From Kroppenstedtia guangzhouensis (lineage in GTDB: Bacteria > Bacillota > Bacilli > Thermoactinomycetales > DSM-45169): 64,000 nt of DNA. A program made the translations under genes and the position numbers. The notes under the pieces are model-generated. The model made no database searches and was not told the DNA's origin. It saw only the letters and a list, made by a program, of their open reading frames with translations. Below, piece after piece: positions 52,703 through 61,947 of this stretch (the stretch's first letter is position 1; the number at the start of each line of letters is the position of its first letter). The stretch lies in assembly GCF_014637345.1 (NCBI RefSeq), contig NZ_BMEX01000004.1, positions 186,001 through 250,000 on the forward strand. The letters run 5' to 3'.

Positions 52703-55108
52703 ATGGAGAAGAAGGCTTCCCTCAAAATCAGCGGCATGACTTGCGCCGCCTGTGCCAACCGGATCGAGAAGGGATTGAGCAAGGTGGCCGGAGTCCGCTC
52801 GGCTCATGTCAATCTTGCTTTGGAAAAGGCATCTGTCACTTATGATCCGGAGAAGGCGGATGTATCGCTGATAGAAGAGAAAATACAGGATCTGGGATAT
52901 GACACAGTCAAGGAGGAGGCGAATCTCCAGATCGGAGGCATGACCTGTGCCGCTTGCGCCAACAGGATCGAGAAGAGATTAAACCGCATGAAGGGTGTAA
53001 ACAGCGCCCATGTGAACCTGGCCACCGAGACAGCCCGTGTGGTGTACACTTCCGGGGAAATCACGGTGGATGATCTGATCCGCAAAGTGGAGGAAACAGG
53101 GTATACCGCCATCCCCAAGGACGAAGGGAAAAATGATGAGGATCGCCGTCACCGGGCGATTCAAGCTCAACAGTGGAAGTTCGTCATAGCGGCGATTCTA
53201 TCCCTTCCCCTGTTATGGACGATGGCGGGACACTTTTCCTTTACTTCGTTCCTGTGGGTCCCTGAACTGTTGCTAAATCCGTGGTTCCAGCTGCTGTTGG
53301 CAACTCCTGTGCAGTTTGTCATTGGGAAGCAATTTTATGTCGGGGCGTATAAGGCTTTGAAAAACGGCAGTGCCAACATGGATGTGCTGGTCGCACTGGG
53401 AACCTCCGCGGCTTACTTTTACAGTCTGTACCTCATGCTCCGCGACGCGGGACAGGGGGGTCACATGCCGGAACTGTACTTTGAAACGAGCGCTATCTTG
53501 ATTACGTTGATCCTGCTCGGGAAGTTGTTTGAAGCAAAAGTGAAAGGACGCACTTCCGAGGCGATCAAAAAACTGATGGGGCTTCGGGCCAAGAATGCCT
53601 TGGTGATCCGGGAAGGGGAAGAAGTCACCATCCCCGTGGAAGAGGTGACCGTCGGGGACGTGGTGATTGTCAAGCCCGGTGAAAAGGTGCCTGTCGATGG
53701 AGAGGTGTTGAAAGGCTCCTCGGCAGTGGATGAGTCGATGTTGACCGGGGAAAGTATCCCGGTGGAAAAACGGGTGGGTGACCCTGTGATTGGAGCGACA
53801 GTCAACGGTCATGGTGTGTTGTGGATCCGGGCTGACAAGGTGGGCAGAGAGACCGCTCTCGCCCAGATCATCCGGGTGGTGGAAGAGGCCCAGGGTTCCA
53901 AAGCCCCGATCCAACGGATTGCCGATCGCATTTCCGGGATCTTTGTGCCCATTGTGGTGGGGGTTGCTCTGGTGACATTCCTGATCTGGTTCTTCGCTGT
54001 CAACCCCGGAAACTTTGCCTCCGCCCTTGAGAAAGCAATCGCCGTCCTCGTCATCGCCTGCCCTTGTGCCCTGGGTCTGGCCACACCCACATCGATCATG
54101 GCCGGGTCCGGTCGGGCTGCGGAATTCGGAGTTCTGTTCAAAGGTGGAGAGCACCTGGAAACGACCCACCGGATTGATACGGTGGTGCTGGATAAAACGG
54201 GGACGGTAACCCAGGGGGAACCGGAGTTGACCGATGTCCATCCCTTGGATATGGATGAAAAGGAGTTCCTCCATTGGGTCGGTTCAGCGGAAAAGAACTC
54301 GGAGCATCCCTTGGCGGAGGCGATTGTGGCCGGAATCAGGGAACGCGGGATTGAAGTTACATCCCCTGAAGAGTTTGAAGCGATTCCGGGGTACGGAATC
54401 CGCTCTGTGATCGATGGACGCGAAGTGATCGTCGGAACCCGTCGCTTGATGAATCGGTATGGTGTGGATGGGAGTCGGGCGGAAGAAAACATGAGCCGCT
54501 TGGAAGAGGAAGGAAAAACCGCGATGTTGGCGGCGGTGGATGGGCGGCTGGCCGGGATCGTCGCCGTTGCCGACACGATAAAGGAAACGTCCAGGGAAGC
54601 GATCCGGCGTTTGCATGACATGGGACTGGATGTGGTGTTGCTGACAGGTGACAACAAACTGACGGCCCGTGCCATCGCCCGGGAAGTGGGTGTGGACCAT
54701 GTGATCGCGGAAGTGTTGCCGGAACAGAAGGCGGAGGAAGTGAAAAAATTGCAGGAGGCGGGTCACCGGGTGGCGATGGTGGGTGACGGGATCAACGATG
54801 CGCCTGCCCTGGCGACGGCTGATATCGGGATGGCGATCGGCACCGGGACAGACGTGGCCATGGAAGCGGCGGATGTCACCCTGATGCGCGGGGATCTGAA
54901 CGGCATTTCCGACGGGATCGCCATGAGCCGGAAGACGGTGCGGAACATTCATCAAAATCTGTTCTGGGCTCTGGCGTACAATGTGATCGGCATCCCGGTG
55001 GCTGGAGTCGGTTTCTTGGCTCCTTGGCTGGCCGGGGCGGCAATGGCTTTCAGCTCCGTTTCCGTCGTTCTGAACGCGCTTCGGTTGCAACGGGTCAAGC
55101 TGAAGTGA
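52703..55108 (+). CDS. copA: Cu(I)-exporting P1B-type ATPase CopA
   Basis: An 801-residue membrane ATPase with two N-terminal metal-binding domains, each with GMTCAAC (near residues 11 and 79), eight membrane helices, the phosphatase TGES loop, ion-site CPC ([13 protein letters not shown]), phosphorylation site DKTGT, SEHPLA and [10 protein letters not shown]. This is the standard CopA build of Bacillota. ATG 52703 follows AAGGTGA; the GTG nine bases upstream is an alternative. It pumps Cu(I) out of the cytosol, fed by CopZ. Confidence 0.97.
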   Translation: MEKKASLKISGMTCAACANRIEKGLSKVAGVRSAHVNLALEKASVTYDPEKADVSLIEEKIQDLGYDTVKEEANLQIGGMTCAACANRIEKRLNRMKGVNSAHVNLATETARVVYTSGEITVDDLIRKVEETGYTAIPKDEGKNDEDRRHRAIQAQQWKFVIAAILSLPLLWTMAGHFSFTSFLWVPELLLNPWFQLLLATPVQFVIGKQFYVGAYKALKNGSANMDVLVALGTSAAYFYSLYLMLRDAGQGGHMPELYFETSAILITLILLGKLFEAKVKGRTSEAIKKLMGLRAKNALVIREGEEVTIPVEEVTVGDVVIVKPGEKVPVDGEVLKGSSAVDESMLTGESIPVEKRVGDPVIGATVNGHGVLWIRADKVGRETALAQIIRVVEEAQGSKAPIQRIADRISGIFVPIVVGVALVTFLIWFFAVNPGNFASALEKAIAVLVIACPCALGLATPTSIMAGSGRAAEFGVLFKGGEHLETTHRIDTVVLDKTGTVTQGEPELTDVHPLDMDEKEFLHWVGSAEKNSEHPLAEAIVAGIRERGIEVTSPEEFEAIPGYGIRSVIDGREVIVGTRRLMNRYGVDGSRAEENMSRLEEEGKTAMLAAVDGRLAGIVAVADTIKETSREAIRRLHDMGLDVVLLTGDNKLTARAIAREVGVDHVIAEVLPEQKAEEVKKLQEAGHRVAMVGDGINDAPALATADIGMAIGTGTDVAMEAADVTLMRGDLNGISDGIAMSRKTVRNIHQNLFWALAYNVIGIPVAGVGFLAPWLAGAAMAFSSVSVVLNALRLQRVKLK

Positions 55109-55190
55109 CCTTGGTTTCAAAAGTGGAAGTTTTATATCAAATAAAGAATCAACTGCTGTGTATAATGATGGAAAGGAAGGAGGAGAACCA

Positions 55191-55514
55191 ATGAAGATTG
55201 CCAATCCGGATCTGGATCCCGGGAGAAAAAGAGTGAGAAAAAGCCACCATTCCCATCGGGTAAAAAACAATCTCACCTCCCGACTGAACCGCATTGAAGG
55301 ACAAATCCGCGGGGTGCGTCGTCTGATTGAGAATGATACCTACTGCGATGATGTATTGACCCAGATCGCCGCCGTTCAGTCGGCCCTGAACAGCGTCAGT
55401 CGAATTCTACTGGAAGGACACATGAAAAGCTGCGTTGTCGAACGGATCCAGGAAGGTGACGAGGAAGTGATCGATGAACTGATGGTGACAGTCAACAGGC
55501 TGATGAAGAAATAA
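55191..55514 (+). CDS. csoR: Copper-sensing repressor CsoR
   Basis: A 107-residue all-helical DUF156 repressor. Cu(I) ligands C52 (TYCDD), H77 and C81 (EGHMKSC) form the W-x-y-z fingerprint of CsoR. The N-terminus is extended and basic. ATG 55191 follows AAGGAGGAG. A TATAAT at 55161 suggests its own promoter, and no CsoR-type box was found upstream of it. It should release the three boxes at copZ/copA when Cu(I) binds. Confidence 0.93.
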   Translation: MKIANPDLDPGRKRVRKSHHSHRVKNNLTSRLNRIEGQIRGVRRLIENDTYCDDVLTQIAAVQSALNSVSRILLEGHMKSCVVERIQEGDEEVIDELMVTVNRLMKK

Positions 55515-55524
55515 GCCATTGAAG

Positions 55525-55555
55525 AACCCCTTCACAAAAAGGGGTTTGATTTTTT
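55525..55555 (+). terminator. Intrinsic terminator after csoR
   Basis: AACCCCTT/AAGGGGTT stem with a six-base loop followed by TGATTTTTT. Confidence 0.88.
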
Positions 55556-55752
55556 GTACGAAGCATCTCATCAATATCGGGGGTATACCAGGCACGTGTG
55601 GCCAAGCGATAATTCACAGGGAGGGTGTGGTGGCGCCCTTTGTTCTCCCTGGGGGATCAAGTCAATCAAACTTTGGTGATGGATCACATCAATAATATTC
55701 GACTCCTCAATTCACAGATCCACGTTTATGCTGCTAAGGGCGCAAATCAAAT

Positions 55753-55777
55753 AAAAAACCCCCGGATTTCCGGGGTT
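55753..55777 (-). terminator. Intrinsic terminator
   Basis: AACCCCCGG/CCGGGGTT hairpin with six As on its left, read as a T-run on the minus strand; ends the two-gene unit 56949-55777. Confidence 0.75.
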
Positions 55778-55944
55778 CATTCCAATACGAGGCGTTCTGT
55801 GGCTTTTCCAATGACAGCGGAGAACAGACGCTTTTGATTTGTCTTTTTCGACCCGCCCTTTTCCACTGTGAAACCCAGCTGTCGCAAACTGTTGATGATC
55901 ACTTGTTCATTCAGGCTGGTCTGAGGCGGATAAGACTTTTCCAA
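55777..55944 (-). CDS. Small hypothetical protein
   Basis: A 55-residue basic protein (MEKSYPPQTSLNEQVIINSL, then KGGSKKTNQKRLFSAV, ending ERLVLE) starting at TTG 55944 with AAAAGGGG upstream. It begins 21 bp after the stop of the preceding membrane-protein gene and ends just before the terminator, so the two likely form an operon. No family recognised. Confidence 0.45.
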   Translation of the reverse strand: MEKSYPPQTSLNEQVIINSLRQLGFTVEKGGSKKTNQKRLFSAVIGKATERLVLE

Positions 55945-55965
55945 GCGCGATCCGACCCCTTTTCA

Positions 55966-56949
55966 TCATTGATCTCTGTTTATAGTATACGACAAATCGA
56001 AAGCCTGTTGCATATGTTTCGCGAATTTTTTTTGAAGTTGCTCCAGTTGGTCGTAGCCCTCCGCTTCCGATAAAAGATCGGGGTTGATCGTCAACAGGAA
56101 GATATACGGTGTATCGTGGACCTGAGTGGTCCGGGTGAGATAGAGGCGTCCCCGTTTGCGGCTGATTCCCTTGTGTTCAAAGGTATAAACTTCATCGTCC
56201 AACAAAATTCCGCGCAGGATCCCCGTTCGCTTGTGTTCATTCAACTTCCGCTCAATCTCCGGGTCCAGGGAAAAGGAGACATCGAGATTCAGTTTATTCT
56301 CCAAAATGTTGACTCCCATCACCAAAAAGGCGTATTTCATCGCCAGTTGGTCATTCATCCGGTCTTGATGACTTTGTTCTTTGATCTCATGGTAAAGATT
56401 CCCGATGAGGGTGAGCAGTCGATCGGGGATATTTTGATCCATCTCTTTTTTGGCTTGGATGAACTGTTTGTACAGTTTTTTGTCGATCTGAAAGATGATC
56501 TGCACCAAGGCATTTAACTCGATCCCTTCCGAAACATAGGCAGAAACATGATTGGCTTGCACTTTCACATGATGGTGATAATGTTTGAAGCTGTATCTGT
56601 ACAGCTGGGCGGCCAACACGTAAGGTTCGTTCTTGGTGAAGCGTTCCATCGCTTTCTCCACTGAGTTTCTCCACTGCATTTCCTGCAAATCGTCATACAG
56701 TTCCATAAAGGTTCGCGCCTTATCGGCGAGGATTGCTTTATATTCTTCCCCACGCAACCGGGCCACCAGAATACAGAAAATCACCAAGAGGAATGTGATG
56801 ATGAAGGGAAAGTCGAATCCCAGCAGGTCGCCTAAAAAGGTGTTGAAATAGAAGGAATCGGAGTCGTTTTCGATCCACAGATCCAAGATAAACAGGGTGA
56901 TGGCAGACCCCAATACCAGCCAGTGTGTCGCGGTAAACTTGATTTTCAA
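55966..56949 (-). CDS. Hypothetical membrane protein
   Basis: A 327-residue protein with two N-terminal membrane helices (about 8-27 and 43-63: WLVLGSAITLFILDLW, FPFIITFLLVIFCILVA) and a large, mostly helical cytosolic domain rich in charged and aromatic residues. TTG 56949 follows GGAGG at eight bases; the frame upstream is open without support. No recognised domain. Co-transcribed with a small basic protein. Confidence 0.7.
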   Translation of the reverse strand: MKIKFTATHWLVLGSAITLFILDLWIENDSDSFYFNTFLGDLLGFDFPFIITFLLVIFCILVARLRGEEYKAILADKARTFMELYDDLQEMQWRNSVEKAMERFTKNEPYVLAAQLYRYSFKHYHHHVKVQANHVSAYVSEGIELNALVQIIFQIDKKLYKQFIQAKKEMDQNIPDRLLTLIGNLYHEIKEQSHQDRMNDQLAMKYAFLVMGVNILENKLNLDVSFSLDPEIERKLNEHKRTGILRGILLDDEVYTFEHKGISRKRGRLYLTRTTQVHDTPYIFLLTINPDLLSEAEGYDQLEQLQKKFAKHMQQAFDLSYTINRDQ

Positions 56950-57060
56950 GGTTTGATCCTCCGAAAAACCCTCGGGATGAGTACAGGCCTTTTGGGGCAT
57001 TGTATCACAGAATAATAGGCTTGTTTCGACTGTTGTGGAGATAAAAAGTTCCCAGGATCA

Positions 57061-57082
57061 AAAAAAGCCCCCCTGATGGGGG
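57061..57082 (-). terminator. Hairpin, terminator-like on the minus strand
   Basis: CCCCCC/GGGGGG stem with a four-base loop, followed on the minus strand by eight Ts. No minus-strand gene is seen to its right, so its client is unclear. Confidence 0.5.
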
Positions 57083-57457
57083 GAACATGGATAAATGGAG
57101 GTTGTTGTGGCGGGCTGCTTGATACAAGCATAAAGGAGATGACGTCCGGATGCCATCTGCCGAAGGGAGAATTTTTCGCATACGGCCTATTGCCGATTCA
57201 CCCTGAAAGGGGCGGAGACAGTGGACAGCCGGATGGTGATGAATACAAGTGTATCCGGGGTTTCACAAACATTCACCCCGGATCATTCATCAAGTGGTAG
57301 AAATGGGGATCGTCCTTTGTCAACAGAGCTTCCCGGGCGAACGCAGAATTCTTGTGATTGCTTTGGTACGGACAAAAGGAAGAAATCTTTTATTTTCGTG
57401 GTTTTCTCCTTCAGGTACAATAGGGTGGGAATTGCATACGGGAGGAGGGCGACAAGG
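57083..57457. other. Upstream region of coaA, no gene seen
   Basis: The coaA frame stays open through much of this stretch, but no start codon there has a ribosome site and the composition differs from coding sequence. A hairpin-forming repeat of CCGGGGTTTCAC/TTCACCCCGG occurs around 57255-57285 and could be a regulatory element. Confidence 0.35.
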
Positions 57458-58402
57458 ATGAAATCGCCGGAGAGTTTATCACCTTATCTCACATTGAACA
57501 GGGAGCAGTGGAAAAAGTTGCGAGCTTCTGTCTCCATGCCTCTGACTGAGACAGAATTGGAGAATCTCAGGGGGATCAACGAAAATCTCTCCCTGGAAGA
57601 AGCATCGGAAGTATACCTCCCCCTGTCCCGTCTCCTGAACCTGTTAGCCACCAGCAACCGCAAGATGTCCGAGGCTACGAGGTTGTTTCTGGGAGACCTG
57701 AACCCCAAAATCCCCTTTATTATCGGGATCTCCGGCAGTGTCGCCGTGGGTAAGAGCACAACCGCCCGGGTGCTGCAGGCACTTTTGCGTCGCTGGCCGG
57801 GCAATCCCCGGGTGGAATTGGTGACGACGGACGGGTTTCTCTACCCCAACCGGGTTTTAGAAGAAAAAGGCCTGATGAAACGAAAAGGCTTTCCTGAAAG
57901 CTACGACCTGGAGGGATTGATCCGGTTTCTGGCTGATTTGAAATCAGGTAAAGAAGAAGTGAGCGTACCTCTATATTCCCATCTGGCCTACGATATCTTG
58001 CCGGAGAAAAAAAAGTGGGTTCGCCGTCCCGACATCGTGGTGGTGGAGGGACTGAACATTCTGCAGAATCCCTGTGTGGGGCCTGTGGCTCCCTCTGTTT
58101 TTGTATCCGATTTTATTGATTTTTCCATTTATGTGGATGCGGATGAAAAGGATATCGCTCGCTGGTATGTGGAGCGTTTTCAGGTGCTCCGCCGAACCGC
58201 ATTCCGCGATCCCAACTCTTATTTCCACCGCTATGCCGACCTGACCGAAGAAGAGGCCGTCATTACCGCCCGGGGGATCTGGGAGGAGATCAACCGGGTC
58301 AACCTGTTGCAAAACATCCTCCCGACCCGGGAGCGTGCCCGTCTTATCCTGACCAAAGGGCCGGATCATGTGGTCCGGGAAGTGAAGCTGCGGAAGATGT
58401 GA
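57458..58402 (+). CDS. coaA: Type I pantothenate kinase
   Basis: A 314-residue kinase catalysing the first step of coenzyme A synthesis, ATP-dependent phosphorylation of pantothenate. P-loop GSVAVGKS (93-100), [27 protein letters not shown] and the conserved [12 protein letters not shown] segment are present. Length equals that of E. coli CoaA (316). ATG 57458 follows GGAGGAGGG. It stands just before the PKS genes but with its own upstream region. Confidence 0.96.
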   Translation: MKSPESLSPYLTLNREQWKKLRASVSMPLTETELENLRGINENLSLEEASEVYLPLSRLLNLLATSNRKMSEATRLFLGDLNPKIPFIIGISGSVAVGKSTTARVLQALLRRWPGNPRVELVTTDGFLYPNRVLEEKGLMKRKGFPESYDLEGLIRFLADLKSGKEEVSVPLYSHLAYDILPEKKKWVRRPDIVVVEGLNILQNPCVGPVAPSVFVSDFIDFSIYVDADEKDIARWYVERFQVLRRTAFRDPNSYFHRYADLTEEEAVITARGIWEEINRVNLLQNILPTRERARLILTKGPDHVVREVKLRKM

Positions 58403-58546
58403 ACCCGTAGGAGGAACCGGATGACAAGAGACCGTGCGTACTTCAGGGCATGCGGTCTCTTGCTGTTCGTGTGGCGTATATTTCCAGTTGGAAGGAGCAG
58501 ACTAGCAGGTACAAAAGTCCCAAAAAAGATTGGAGGGATGGGATTT

Positions 58547-59611
58547 ATGCCTCGGATCGTGTCGGTGGGTACCGCAGTTCCGGAGCATATCCTTCCCCAG
58601 AAAGAAGCAAGGGAGTTTGTGCGCCGGCTTTTTGAAGATTCCTTCGATGACATCGACCGATATCTGCCGATTTTTGAGAATTCCAGGATTGAAACTCGAT
58701 ATCTGAGCCGCCCCCGAGCCTGGTATGAACAGGATCGAGGGTTTGCCGAACGGAACCGGATCTACATTGAGATGGCTTGTCTTCTGGGGAAGGAAGCAGT
58801 GATCCGTTGCCTGGAAAGGGCGGGACTTTCACCAGGAGAGGTGGATCATCTGTTTTTTGTTTCCACCTCCGGCCTGGCCACTCCGAGTATTGATGCCCGT
58901 ATGGTGAAGGGGTTGGGATTAAACCGGCATGTAAAACGGACTCCGATCTGGGGATTGGGGTGTGCCGGGGGGGCATCAGGGTTGGCCCGAGCCTGTGAAT
59001 ATGCCCGGGCTTTTCCCGACAGCCGAGTGGTTTTGTTGGCAGTGGAATTGTGCAGTCTCACCTTCAGGCTGAACGACCGCTCCAAAAGCAATCTGGTGGC
59101 CACTTCCCTGTTTGCCGACGGAGCGGCCGCTGTGCTGGTGGCAGGAGATGCCGCCCGGATTCCGGGAGAGTGGGGAGATCCGCCGGCAGTGCTGGATACC
59201 ATGACCACGACGTGGCCGAACTCTTTGGATGTGATGGGCTGGGATGTGACCGATGACGGGCTGAAGGTGATTTTTTCCCGGGACATTCCCGGAATCATCC
59301 GAAAAGAAGTCCTGCCGGCGGTGAAGGAATTTTTGGAGCGGACGGGAGTGGCTTCGGATCAGATCCGTCGCTATATGGCTCACCCCGGCGGAGCCAAGGT
59401 ACTGAAAGCGTACCAGGAGGTTCTGGAGTTGCCTGGTGAGGCGTTGGTTCATTCCCATGCTGTGTTAAAGAAATATGGCAATATGTCATCGGCAACAGTT
59501 CTATTTGTTCTGGAACGAGAACTGCAGGAATCCCATCAGCCAGGAGAGCACGGTTTGTTGACAGCGCTGGGGCCCGGTTTCAGCTCCGAATTGATGCTGC
59601 TCCGATGGTGA
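58547..59611 (+). CDS. bpsA: Type III polyketide synthase (BpsA-like)
   Basis: A 354-residue chalcone-synthase-fold enzyme. The catalytic triad is C139 (GLGCAGGASG), H279 (MAHPGGAKVL) and N312 (YGNMSSATV). Similar to B. subtilis BpsA, which makes alkylpyrones/alkylresorcinols from fatty acyl-CoA and malonyl-CoA. ATG 58547 follows TTGGAGGG at nine bases; an upstream frame to 58421 has no support. Overlapped or abutted by the bpsB-like methyltransferase gene. Product class is inferred from family and neighbour. Confidence 0.92.
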   Translation: MPRIVSVGTAVPEHILPQKEAREFVRRLFEDSFDDIDRYLPIFENSRIETRYLSRPRAWYEQDRGFAERNRIYIEMACLLGKEAVIRCLERAGLSPGEVDHLFFVSTSGLATPSIDARMVKGLGLNRHVKRTPIWGLGCAGGASGLARACEYARAFPDSRVVLLAVELCSLTFRLNDRSKSNLVATSLFADGAAAVLVAGDAARIPGEWGDPPAVLDTMTTTWPNSLDVMGWDVTDDGLKVIFSRDIPGIIRKEVLPAVKEFLERTGVASDQIRRYMAHPGGAKVLKAYQEVLELPGEALVHSHAVLKKYGNMSSATVLFVLERELQESHQPGEHGLLTALGPGFSSELMLLRW

Positions 59612-59628
59612 AGGAAGGGGTGGGGGAT

Positions 59629-60186
59629 GTGAGCTTTTGGTTTCCGATGGTGATGACCGGTCTGCTGTTACAACGGGGGGCGGAGTTGCTTTTGGCCCGA
59701 AAGCATACCCGCTGGATTCGCAGCCAGGGTGGGGTCGAGGTGGGTCGGGGGCATTATCCGTTGTTGGTGGGAATCCATTTACTTTTCTTTATATCCCTGG
59801 CTTGGGAGGTGATCGGGATCGGCACCGAACCCCCTGCCTGGTGGCCGATTCCCTTTTTTCTGTTTCTGGCGGCCCAGGGACTTCGAATCTGGAGCATTCA
59901 CTCCCTCGGCCCCTATTGGAACACCCGGATCTGGGTGGTACCAGGACACCCGCGGGTGGTGCGCGGGCCCTACAAATACCTCTCCCATCCCAATTATGTG
60001 GTGGTGGTGACGGAGCTTTTGGTCTTGCCCCTCTTGTTTGGCGCCTATGTGACGGCGATCACCCTGTCTGTTCTCAACTTGCTTGTCCTTTTGAAGATAC
60101 GGATTCCGCTGGAAGAAAAAGCCCTTACGGAGGCCGCCGCCGAAGGGAACGGTTCGGGGACGGACCGGGATTTTGGAGGGGACTGA
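59629..60186 (+). CDS. bpsB: Isoprenylcysteine methyltransferase-family protein (BpsB-like)
   Basis: A 185-residue integral membrane methyltransferase of the ICMT family with four to five helices. The C-terminal SAM-binding motif appears as RGPYKYLSHPNYVVVVTELL, followed by EEKALTEA. In B. subtilis BpsB O-methylates the alkylpyrones made by BpsA. GTG 59629 has GGAAGGGG eight bases upstream; an ATG at 59605 that overlaps the PKS stop is the alternative. Forms an operon with the PKS gene. Confidence 0.88.
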   Translation: MSFWFPMVMTGLLLQRGAELLLARKHTRWIRSQGGVEVGRGHYPLLVGIHLLFFISLAWEVIGIGTEPPAWWPIPFFLFLAAQGLRIWSIHSLGPYWNTRIWVVPGHPRVVRGPYKYLSHPNYVVVVTELLVLPLLFGAYVTAITLSVLNLLVLLKIRIPLEEKALTEAAAEGNGSGTDRDFGGD

Positions 60187-60388
60187 AGTCTATATCCCAA
60201 AGCCGTGATCTCTGGGGATTTCGACATGTCCACTATGCTATTCGGCGGCTTTTCCTATGCCTCTCGTAGAATATTGATGGATCGGTATTGCCTTTCATGT
60301 CAGATTCCGGTTTAATGAAAGGGTATTTTTTCGGATTTTCGGTGGAATGGGGATTTTTTCCGTATGAACACGGCATAGGAGTGAGGGC

Positions 60389-60622
60389 ATGTCAGTGGAA
60401 ATGGAAAATCTGCCGTTGCATGATCATGTAAAGGCGCATCTTTCTAAGCGAGCCGCTGAAATCTATTCTTCTGCTTATCAACTGATTTGGCTTCATCTGA
60501 CGGGAGAGATCGAGGAGAAGGAGTCTCTGGCCCATCAGGTGGCTTGGGACCGTCTGAAAGAAGAGTACCTCTCCCAATCGGGAAAGATTCGCATCCAATC
60601 CCGTTTGAACCAACAATCCTGA
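60389..60622 (+). CDS. ChaB-like small protein
   Basis: A 77-residue helical protein resembling ChaB: LPLHDHVKAHLSKRAAEIYSSAYQ, then SLAHQVAWDRLKEEYLSQ, matching the LP..V...LP..A..IY..A.N and A...AWAAVK..Y pattern. ATG follows AGGAGTGAGG. ChaB is linked to ChaA cation transport in E. coli, but no chaA is present here. A terminator follows at 60664. Confidence 0.75.
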   Translation: MSVEMENLPLHDHVKAHLSKRAAEIYSSAYQLIWLHLTGEIEEKESLAHQVAWDRLKEEYLSQSGKIRIQSRLNQQS

Positions 60623-60663
60623 CCCCGGGAACCGCGGGAGGGAAAGGGGCAAAATTTCCAAAT

Positions 60664-60687
60664 CACCCCGGATGAACGGGGTTTTTT
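60664..60687 (+). terminator. Intrinsic terminator
   Basis: ACCCCG/CGGGGT stem with a six-base loop followed by six Ts. Confidence 0.85.
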
Positions 60688-60727
60688 GTTGTGGTATTCT
60701 TGTTAGAAAAACAGAGGAGAATCGGAT

Positions 60728-61423
60728 GTGTCTCAACAACGGGGAGAATGGTTCCGGGGATTATCCACAGCCGTTCCGATTATGGTGGGATATTTTCCGG
60801 TTGCTGTCACCTTCGGTGTGATTGCACAGCAGACGGGGGTTCCCGTTTTGCAAACCACCTTGATGTCCATGTTGGTGTATGCCGGGGCCAGCCAGTTTAT
60901 GGCTGTCAATATGTTGGCAACGGGGGTTGGGGGGGTGGAAGTGGTGGCGGCCACCTTTGTCCTCAACTTTCGCCATTTTGTGATGGGACTTTCCCTGATG
61001 AATTTACTCCGGGAGTTTCCTTTTCGTTGGAAGCTTGCAATCTCCTCGGGGATGACCGATGAGACCTTTGCGATGGCTTCTGTCCCGGCCAGCTCAGGAA
61101 AAAAGATGTCACCGCAATATGTGGCGGGAATGATGTTGGGAGCGTACACTTCCTGGGTTATCGGCTCCCTGGCGGGCCATCTTCTTTCCCGGGTGATTCC
61201 GCCGACGCTCAGTGAAAGTATGTCCATCGCTTTGTATGCGATGTTCATCGGATTGCTGGTACCTGCCGTCCGCAAGGAATGGCGGGCGGGTGCTGTGGCT
61301 CTGTTTAGCATGCTTCTCTGTTGGGGATTCAGCCAGGTGTTGGATGATGGCTGGGCCATCGTCCTGGCCACGGTTCTTGGAGGGGGGATCGGATCCTTTT
61401 GGATGAAGGAGGAGTCGTCATGA
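60728..61423 (+). CDS. azlC: AzlC family branched-chain amino acid exporter subunit
   Basis: A 231-residue membrane protein with about six helices. PIMVGYFPVAVTFGVIAQQTG and YAGASQFMAVNMLATG are AzlC hallmarks, followed by NFRHFVMGLSL. Together with AzlD it exports branched-chain amino acids such as leucine. GTG 60728 follows GAGGAGAA. The stop overlaps the azlD start in ATGA. Confidence 0.93.
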   Translation: MSQQRGEWFRGLSTAVPIMVGYFPVAVTFGVIAQQTGVPVLQTTLMSMLVYAGASQFMAVNMLATGVGGVEVVAATFVLNFRHFVMGLSLMNLLREFPFRWKLAISSGMTDETFAMASVPASSGKKMSPQYVAGMMLGAYTSWVIGSLAGHLLSRVIPPTLSESMSIALYAMFIGLLVPAVRKEWRAGAVALFSMLLCWGFSQVLDDGWAIVLATVLGGGIGSFWMKEESS

Positions 61424-61722
61424 ATCTGGTCTGGATCATTTTCGGAATGTCTCTGGTCACCATGGTTCCCCGCTGGCTGTCTGTCTGGGTGATGGGCAGA
61501 TGGAAGTTGCCTCGTCGGTTTCGCCTCTGGTTAAACAGTATCCCTTATGCCGCTCTAGGGGCATTGATCTTCCCGGGGGTCCTGTCCGTGGAACCCAGCG
61601 TTCCCTACGTCGGCCTGATCGGCGGCTTGGTGGCCGGAGGTCTGGCTTACTTCCGGCTTCCCATCCTGGTTGTCATCACCGGGGCCGTCCTCGCCGTGAT
61701 GGGGATGAAGGAACTGATCTGA
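61420..61722 (+). CDS. azlD: AzlD family branched-chain amino acid exporter subunit
   Basis: A 100-residue membrane protein with three to four helices, containing MSLVTMVPRWLSVWVMG and SIPYAALGALIFPGVL as in AzlD. ATG 61420 behind AAGGAGGAG, translationally coupled to azlC. The small partner of the AzlCD exporter. Confidence 0.92.
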   Translation: MNLVWIIFGMSLVTMVPRWLSVWVMGRWKLPRRFRLWLNSIPYAALGALIFPGVLSVEPSVPYVGLIGGLVAGGLAYFRLPILVVITGAVLAVMGMKELI

Positions 61723-61903
61723 TGTTTTCTTCCACATACGGGTTGAGAACAATTAGTTTCAACCCTTTTTTGTAACTTCCTCCTGACTGGTTGAATAGCC
61801 TGATCGAGCTGTTTTCACCCGGTTTGTTAAAAAGGTGGGGGTTGTAGCGGATACCACGATCATATGGGGATCATCGGAAACATCTTTGCGATTATCGGGA
61901 ATG

Positions 61904-61943
61904 AAAAGAATCCGCTCCCCAATTGGTTGGGGGCGGATTCTTT
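61904..61943. terminator. Bidirectional intrinsic terminator
   Basis: AAAAGAATCCGCTCCCCAA pairs with TTGGGGGCGGATTCTTTT with one mismatch around a four-base loop. It can end azlCD from the left and the peptidase from the right. Confidence 0.88.
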
Positions 61944-61947
61944 TCAT

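Noticed and set aside
57221-57457. Longer N-terminus for pantothenate kinase
   Set aside because: CoaA length and a strong ribosome site agree with ATG 57458.
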